A DNA stretch of 64,000 nt from Cordilura impudica (Eukaryota > Arthropoda > Insecta > Diptera > Scathophagidae). The notes under the pieces are model-generated. The model worked only from the letters and a program-made list of their open reading frames with translations. It did no database searches and had not been told where the DNA came from. The translations under genes were made by a program, and so were the position numbers. Positions 56,678-64,000 of the stretch are shown here, piece after piece. The stretch is taken from contig OY821519.1 in NCBI GenBank assembly GCA_963682025.1, positions 146,424,312 to 146,488,311 of the forward strand, read 5' to 3'. The number at the start of each line of letters is the position of its first letter. Position 1 is the first letter of the stretch.

Positions 56678-57048
56678 CTAGTAAAGCCCAGCTCGAAATT
56701 CGAGTGCAAATTCTAGGAAATATTTTTTCATTCAATTTTTGTCTTTCAATGTTGTTTTAATCTATATTTAAATGAGCCTAAAGGTATGTTAATCAATTTT
56801 AGCAATTCACAATTCAACACAGAGCGTCTGATATACAATTTAAATCATTCGCATTAACAGGGCGTAACGAATTATTAGAAATATTTTATTTAATTTAATA
56901 TACTTTTGAGACAGATTAAACATAAATTTTATCATTCTCAGCTTCTCCTCCATATGAACTATAACTATGCCAATTTTCTTACTCCTCCGTGCCCGCATAT
57001 TGCTTAAAAAGGGAACTAAAAATTTACCTTCACGTATTAATATATAGA
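56678..57048 (-). mobile_element. Non-autonomous Helitron (371 bp)
   Basis: On the minus strand it starts TCTATATATTAATACGTGAA at 57048, preceded by A, and ends with the hairpin CTCGAATTTCGAG (56704-56692), CTGGGCTTTA, then CTAG (56681-56678), followed by T. These are the Helitron hallmarks: TC start, hairpin about 10 nt before the CTAG end, and an A/T target. The segment with TACGTGAAGG and CGGAGGAGTAAGAAAAT resembles the 5' part of insect Helitrons. It has no coding capacity. The minus-strand frame across it (57133-56840) is not a gene. Confidence 0.75.
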
Positions 57049-57215
57049 TTGGACAGCTAGAAATATCTGTTTGATTTTGTTTTGTGTGTATTATATAGGA
57101 TACTGTCGGATCCTGTTTAGATCTAGCCTGCAATGGTAAATAAATAGTTCTTGTGAGGATTTAAAATCTGCGCAATAATGTATGCAGTCTAAATAGGTGA
57201 TATCATATATTCATG

Positions 57216-57283
57216 TGTAAGTTGCACCATGCCTATTAGTCTGATCCCACCCAAATTTTACTACTACTCGATTTAGGAACCTC
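57216..57283. repeat. Dispersed repeat, CCATGCCTATTAGTCTGATCC type
   Basis: A diverged copy of the family at 36590-36980. It abuts the left end of the inverted-repeat element at 57287. Confidence 0.45.
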
Positions 57284-57504
57284 TAAAGGTGCTATTACAC
57301 GAAGTGTTTTTTACATATGTACTGTCACTTTTTTTATCCATATGAAATTCCTCATGTCTGTCAAAATTGTCTTTTACATACGATTCATAATTTTTGCTAT
57401 CACACGTGCATATGTATTTCATAACCTCTATATGTAAACAATAGCTGATTTAATTTGTGAATTTACAAAAATTTATTGTTAAAAAAAGTTATATATTTTG
57501 GCTT

Positions 57505-59129
57505 AAGTCTCGTTTAGGTGCACCTCTCCGATCCGTTCCAAATTTTCACCACTCGGTCCACTTCTTAATGCGATTCCAGCAAAATATTTTTTTTTTGGCG
57601 GAACCCCATATTTCCCGAGTTATAGACCTCCAAAGTTTTGACATTGATTTCGATATAACTTGAACAATTCCAATCGGACTTTAGCAATATATATATCATA
57701 TGAAAGCTTATTGAAGTACCTTTAATTTGATATCAAAAAGTTCGAAATCCATTAACCCATTATGGACCAAAATAATTTTCTTTCTTTTTAGGATGCAGTT
57801 TTTTGTAAATAATTCATTTTATTTCAATAAAACGCTATTACAACAACAAAATATATGTTAATTAGTACATTCATAGGATTAACAGCTTTTATTTAAGATA
57901 TTGTTTGACCTTTTAGCCCTTTGTAATCCGGAGATATTAGGGGTACAACTTTGTATTTTTTATTGCACAAATAACAAAAAACCATAACACTAAAAACAAC
58001 ACTTTCTTACAAAATTCGATTTTACAATTCTAACTAGAAATTGAAATTTTTTTTGCTACATACATATTTTGTCCTCTTAACCCCTCCAGGACCGAAGATA
58101 TTATTGACTTTTAATGAGACTATTATGAAAATTTTGTTGGAAAATTCCCTTGTGACGTACGCAGAAAAACTTTATTCAGCGAAGCCACCTGCCGTGTCCT
58201 ACTGGAGGAGAAAACCCTTAAGCGCGGCCACAGGCCGCCACGCAGAAAAACTTTTGTATGCAAAGCCAGATTTCAATACTTAACTTTAGTGTCTCCGGGA
58301 AGACATAAGACAAGATAAAGCTATCATGGCCTTATCTCACATGGTATTAAAGCATCCCCTCATTTCTTCTCCGCCCTATTATGAAAATTTTGTTGGGAAA
58401 TTCCCTTGTGACGTACGCAGAAAAACTTTATTCAGCGAAGCCACCTGCCGTGTCCTACTGGAGGAGAAAACCCTTAAGCGCGGCCGCAGGCCGCCACGCA
58501 GAAAAACTTTAGTATGCGAAGCCAGATTTCAATACTTAACTTTAGTGTCTCCGGGAAGACATAAGACAAGATAAAGCCATCATGGCCTTATCTCACATGC
58601 TATTAAAGCATACCCTCATTTCTTCTCCGTCCTATTATGAAAATTTTGTTTTAAAAATCACGCGATTTTCATAACCCCCAAATCAATATTAACACTTTAA
58701 AAAAACAACAACAATTAAGAGTCAAAAAGTCATAATAGACACCAAAAAATAGCTTGTGATCCCTACTTTTATTGTAAATGTGCAAATACATACATTATAT
58801 ACGTAATTTCGTCTGATAATTACAGCTTTTCACAAAAAACTCTTTACCAAAAATGCACAATCTTGAATAGGTTCACAATGGGTTAAAGGATTTCAAACTT
58901 TTTTACTTTGAAATAAAGGCAATTTAATAAGCTTTCAAATGATACATATATTGCTCAAATCCGATAAGAATTATTCAAGTTATATCGAAATCAATGTCAA
59001 AACTTTGGAGGTCCATAACTCGGAAAATATGGGTTTCCGCCAAAAAAAAAATTTTTTTCTAAATCACCTCAAATACCCCTATTTCCAAAAAAAAAAATAA
59101 AATCGGGGTGGTGCACCTAAACGAGACTT
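57505..59129. mobile_element. Element with ~265-bp terminal inverted repeats
   Basis: The left arm (57505-57770) begins AAGTCTCGTTTAGGTGCACC and the right arm (58867-59129) is its inverted, moderately diverged copy ending GGTGCACCTAAACGAGACTT. Landmarks such as CCAAAGTTTTGACATTGATT and AATGGGTTAA (ATTAACCCATT) occur inverted in both. The about 1.1-kb centre holds two 256-bp tandem units and no transposase, so it is non-autonomous. No target duplication could be fixed. Confidence 0.8.
58121..58650. repeat. 256-bp tandem repeat, two full copies and a partial third
   Basis: Units start with TATTATGAAAATTTTGTTGG at 58121 and 58377, and a partial third starts at 58633. The two full copies differ at only a few bases. 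Each includes TTCAGCGAAGCCACCTGCCG and a GC-rich stretch GCGCGGCC.CAGGCCGCC, markedly GC-richer than the surroundings. Each unit also has an internal repeat (ACGCAGAAAAACTTT, twice). Confidence 0.9.
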
Positions 59130-59464
59130 GTTCCTATATTTTTTAATTGTTAATTAATACTACACAATTTATTTTTCTTTCGATATTAATCTTTATAATT
59201 TACTCTGTTTTTCTTTCGCCACAAGCAGTGTTGTATTTTCATATGTTTGTCATGCAAAAATAGAACCTGTTCTAATTGAAAAATGTACTTGTGACTTTCC
59301 TCATGTATTGTACATAAATAATGTTTCATATGTATCACACGATGTGTACAACTTTTGTTGTGGGAAAATTTGACAGTACATATGTAAAAAAAAACACATC
59401 ATGTAATAGCACCTTAAACTAACACAATCGCTATCAAAACACTCTATTTATACATTTGTAAGAT

Positions 59465-59585
59465 ATGTGCCACTCCCTCTGGTATGATCCCATTGAGTTT
59501 AATAAGACTACTCCCATTAATGATTTATGGGCTAAAACAAAGCTTCGATAGCTTCACTATCTATTGAAACACTCCCACTGAACAA
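59465..59585. repeat. Dispersed repeat, GTGCCACTCCCTCTGGTATG type
   Basis: Another diverged copy of the 36590-36980 family, with GATCCCATTGAGTTTAAT and GACTACTCCCATTAATGATT. Confidence 0.45.
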
Positions 59586-59730
59586 AATCAGACTACAGCA
59601 AAAAATTTAAAAAAAGTGTAGATTGGTTGAGTCTACATATAAATAGTAATCATAAAACTAAATTGGGGGATTATCGATTTAGATATATTTACACATTAGA
59701 TCAGCGAACCGATAATCATTACTAATGGTA

Positions 59731-60113
59731 TATTTTTTTTTTTTTTTGAGTCTATTAAGTTACTCCATAACGACCTATACGGCCGTATATGAATAATTAC
59801 TTGGCTAGCTCTGTGGAGCAATACGCCATCACCAATAATCGCGATTTAACGCGTCTAGCTCCCTAGACAACCATTACCTTCGCGATGGAGGTTAGGGTCA
59901 GCTATTTAATATACAAAAACGCCTTAAAACTAATGAAACGATAGGTTATGAGACATAACCAGAACGCATGCCAATAGGTACATAACCTAAAAGCATGAGG
60001 ATCAGCAACCACGATGACCGAAAAGGAAATACCGGAAACGTGTTTTCTTTTATCCGAACAATAATAGAGAAGACGAAGGCGATCTTTGCTCGTCGGACCG
60101 CGAATTACCAATG
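59731..60113 (-). mobile_element. SINE-like short retroposon with poly(A) tail
   Basis: On the plus strand it begins with a run of about 16 T (the poly(A) tail on the minus strand) and is flanked by a near-perfect direct repeat, ATGGTATATTTT, at about 59719-59731 and 60113-60125. The body (about 365 bp) is GC-richer than the flanks (for example CCTATACGGCCGTATATG and CTCGTCGGACCGCGAATTAC) and has no reading frame of note. Poly(A) tail plus target duplication indicate LINE-mediated retroposition. I could not match the head to tRNA, 5S or 7SL, so it may be a SINE or a retro-copy of another RNA. Confidence 0.6.
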
Positions 60114-61098
60114 ATGGTATATTTTAGTTGATTACATTTGGTCTCTGCGACGTGCCAGCTGTTTTTCTTTTTTTGTTACATGAAAAACATATAGATCAGT
60201 TACCGAACTGAACTGTCGCGTAACCGGAACGTTCCAATCTGTTGAAAATATAATTTTGCTACGTTTGGGCACTGTTACACGTTCAATATTTATTGACCGC
60301 GATCGAAATATGACAATATATATATATGACGTGTACCATGCAGTATTGATGGATCGCGATCCACTTTAATGGATTTCAGAATAGGAGGCCATACTGCGAT
60401 ACGGATTGCGATCTAAATATCACAATATATATCTAACGTGTACAGGGACCTCTGTAAGTGACATTTGTGAACAGCTGATAAAGTTTGGTTAATTTTACAC
60501 AGCAACATGCTGGTTCGTTTTTTACGTTCTATAATTGCACTAAGTGCCAACGTTACATTTACGGTACGGTTATATTTTAACAACGTGTGGCTAACTATGC
60601 ATGTATAATAACTATAATATTCAAAATACAACTCTGTTGTTGTTTGTTAATGAAACGAATAACAGTTACTATTTATTTTAACATCACTCGTATTTATACG
60701 TGTCGGAGTCGGTTTTACGTGTCATTTTATTTACGAAGAAGAGAAGGTTCGAACGTTTTTTTCTGGAAAATTTTTTACCGATTTTATATGTGTTTCATCA
60801 TTCTTTAACAAATAATTAATAGAAGCTGTGTTACGTTTTAAAATCATTTTTAAAAGTGTAAACATATTCTCTAAAAATAATTAAAATATTGAGAATTGTT
60901 AGTGAACTAGTTAGTATAAGATTCTTTGTTTTACCCATTAAAATTGGCATAAAATATAATTGGAAATTTAGTTATATAGTTTGTTAAAATATATGTATCT
61001 AGCTTTATTGTCAAAAAATAATTAACAACAAATTAAATTTTTTCTATCTGGGTAATTGCAGCCTTTGAAAAAATCCTACAACAACGAAGTTATAAAAA
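60114..61098. other. RAMP4 5' region; short direct repeat
   Basis: A direct repeat of about 35 bp (GATCGAAATATGACAATATA at about 60301 and GATCTAAATATCACAATATA at about 60409) lies here, near GATCGCGATCC-like words. At 61058-61061 GCAG after a pyrimidine-rich tract looks like a splice acceptor, so the RAMP4 leader probably begins with a noncoding exon upstream. Its position was not found. Confidence 0.4.
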
Positions 61099-63104
<2,006 letters not shown>

Positions 63105-63685
63105 ATTTTACTTCAATTAATCTCTTTAATTTGAAATAATTTTTCTATGGCAACAACAATACAGACACACACCATGCTCACATACAAAAATGCATGTTTT
63201 CCATGCTACAAGAAGTTAACCATCAACAATCAAAATATAGCCAAATAGCAACTTTGTTTCTATCAATGCTAATGCTAATGAATTAAATTAAGTATAAACC
63301 TACAACTAATTCAACAAACTGCTTAGTTCAAAAACATGTTTCAATCTTTTAACTAATGTCTTTATCTGCAATATTTTATGAAGTTTCGATGCAATTTCTT
63401 CTATTTGTAGTATTTTTCTTTGTTGAGAACAATATTTTTTTTTGTTTTTGAGGAAAGATTTTTGAACAGTTTCTTTAATGTTCGCAAAGCATTTGTTCAA
63501 ATTAATTTTCTATTTTTTATTTTTGTAATGATTATCTTTTCGTTCATTAAGTGCTAAGTGCTACTAGTTTAAAAATGTATATTAAATACAATTCCATATT
63601 TATTATTCTTTTTTTTTTTTTTTTTTGTATAAAGGATATGAATTCATAAATATATACTATAAATATGTATATTAATTTTTTACTT

Positions 63686-63714
63686 AATAAATATTTTGAA
63701 AAAATTACAATAAA
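63686..63714 (+). terminator. RAMP4 candidate polyadenylation signals
   Basis: Two AATAAA hexamers (63686-63691 and 63709-63714) about 590 bases after the stop. The intervening 3' untranslated region includes a T-run near 63608-63626. From 63715 to the window end nothing else was recognised. Confidence 0.45.
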
Positions 63715-64000
63715 ATGATTTTTAATTCTATATGGATTGGGATTCATTTTAAATCGAATTGCATAGTATTTATCTGGGGTTTAATCGTCACATTCGTTAT
63801 CGAAATTATTCTTTTATTATCCAAAATAAAATACTAAGAATTAATTTACTGTCACAGTCAGTTAACAAATTATGGCCTCTATTTAAGAGTAAAACTGAAA
63901 CGAGGTTTGAAGTTTGTCCGTCTTTAAATAATCCAAAATATGGAATTTCGATTGAATTCACTCGATAACTCATGCGGCGATTAGCCCCGTTTTATTTAAC

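Larger units (their letters stand above)
57287..59414. mobile_element. TAA-flanked inverted-repeat element (PIF/Harbinger-like MITE?)
   Basis: The left end is AGGTGCTATTACACGAAGTG. The right end, inverted, is AGGTGCTATTACATGATGTG, and similarity goes on through TTTTACATATGTACTGTCA. Both ends are flanked by TAA (57284-57286, 59415-59417), a 3-bp TWA duplication as in PIF/Harbinger elements. A second inverted-repeat element (57505-59129) sits inside it. Without the insert it would be about 500 bp and noncoding. Confidence 0.7.

Noticed and set aside
56840..57133. 97-codon minus-strand open frame
   Set aside because: It covers the small Helitron and its flank; the sequence is noncoding element DNA.

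Overview
The window is a piece of an insect nuclear genome, most likely a higher fly (Diptera: Schizophora). It has intron-containing genes with short GT-AG introns, fly-type Psa, ATPsynB and RAMP4/SERP proteins, strongly AT-rich noncoding DNA, and a set of transposons typical of flies (BEL/Pao, Jockey, R1-clade, mariner, Tc1, PIF/Harbinger, hAT, Penelope-like, Helitron). The exact species cannot be told from the sequence. A run of 200 N suggests an assembled scaffold.

Three host genes are recognised. Psa (puromycin-sensitive aminopeptidase, minus strand) runs from its stop at 13447 to its 5' exons at 52806-53810. The six coding exons from the conserved ATG give exactly 868 codons including the stop, with complete M1 catalytic motifs. 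ATPsynB (mitochondrial F1Fo ATP synthase subunit b, plus strand, 55267-56326) lies head to head with Psa across about 1.4 kb. RAMP4/SERP (a small ER tail-anchored protein, plus strand, 61099-63104) follows. They are neighbours and do not form a pathway.

Region by region. 1-1442: a fold-back element in A-rich DNA. 1443-9536: a nearly pure (AAT)n array of about 8.1 kb ending in the N gap. 9737-13446: transposon debris downstream of Psa. 13447-16334: five 3' exons of Psa. 16335-52805: one Psa intron of about 36.5 kb, almost completely built of transposons. 52806-53810: Psa 5' exons with an open N-terminal extension. 53811-55266: divergent promoter region. 56327-61098: ATPsynB 3' flank with a small Helitron, two nested inverted-repeat elements and a SINE-like retroposon. 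61099-64000: RAMP4 and its 3' flank.

The most striking structure is inside the Psa intron. A hAT transposase gene (24373-24656, continuing at 37389-38705) is split by a 12.7-kb CACTA-like element (24658-37386, TIRs starting CACAGTAAAAAAT, TA duplication). That element's ORF1 is in turn split by a young BEL/Pao retrotransposon (25733-32335, two 504-bp LTRs with one difference seen, 5-bp duplication GGCAA). Further nesting appears elsewhere: a MITE in a Penelope-like element, a Jockey LINE in an inverted-repeat element, a dispersed repeat in a PIF/Harbinger relic, and one inverted-repeat element inside another at 57287-59414. No bacterial-type system, CRISPR array, rRNA or tRNA was seen. All family names rest on motif recognition by eye, without database searches.
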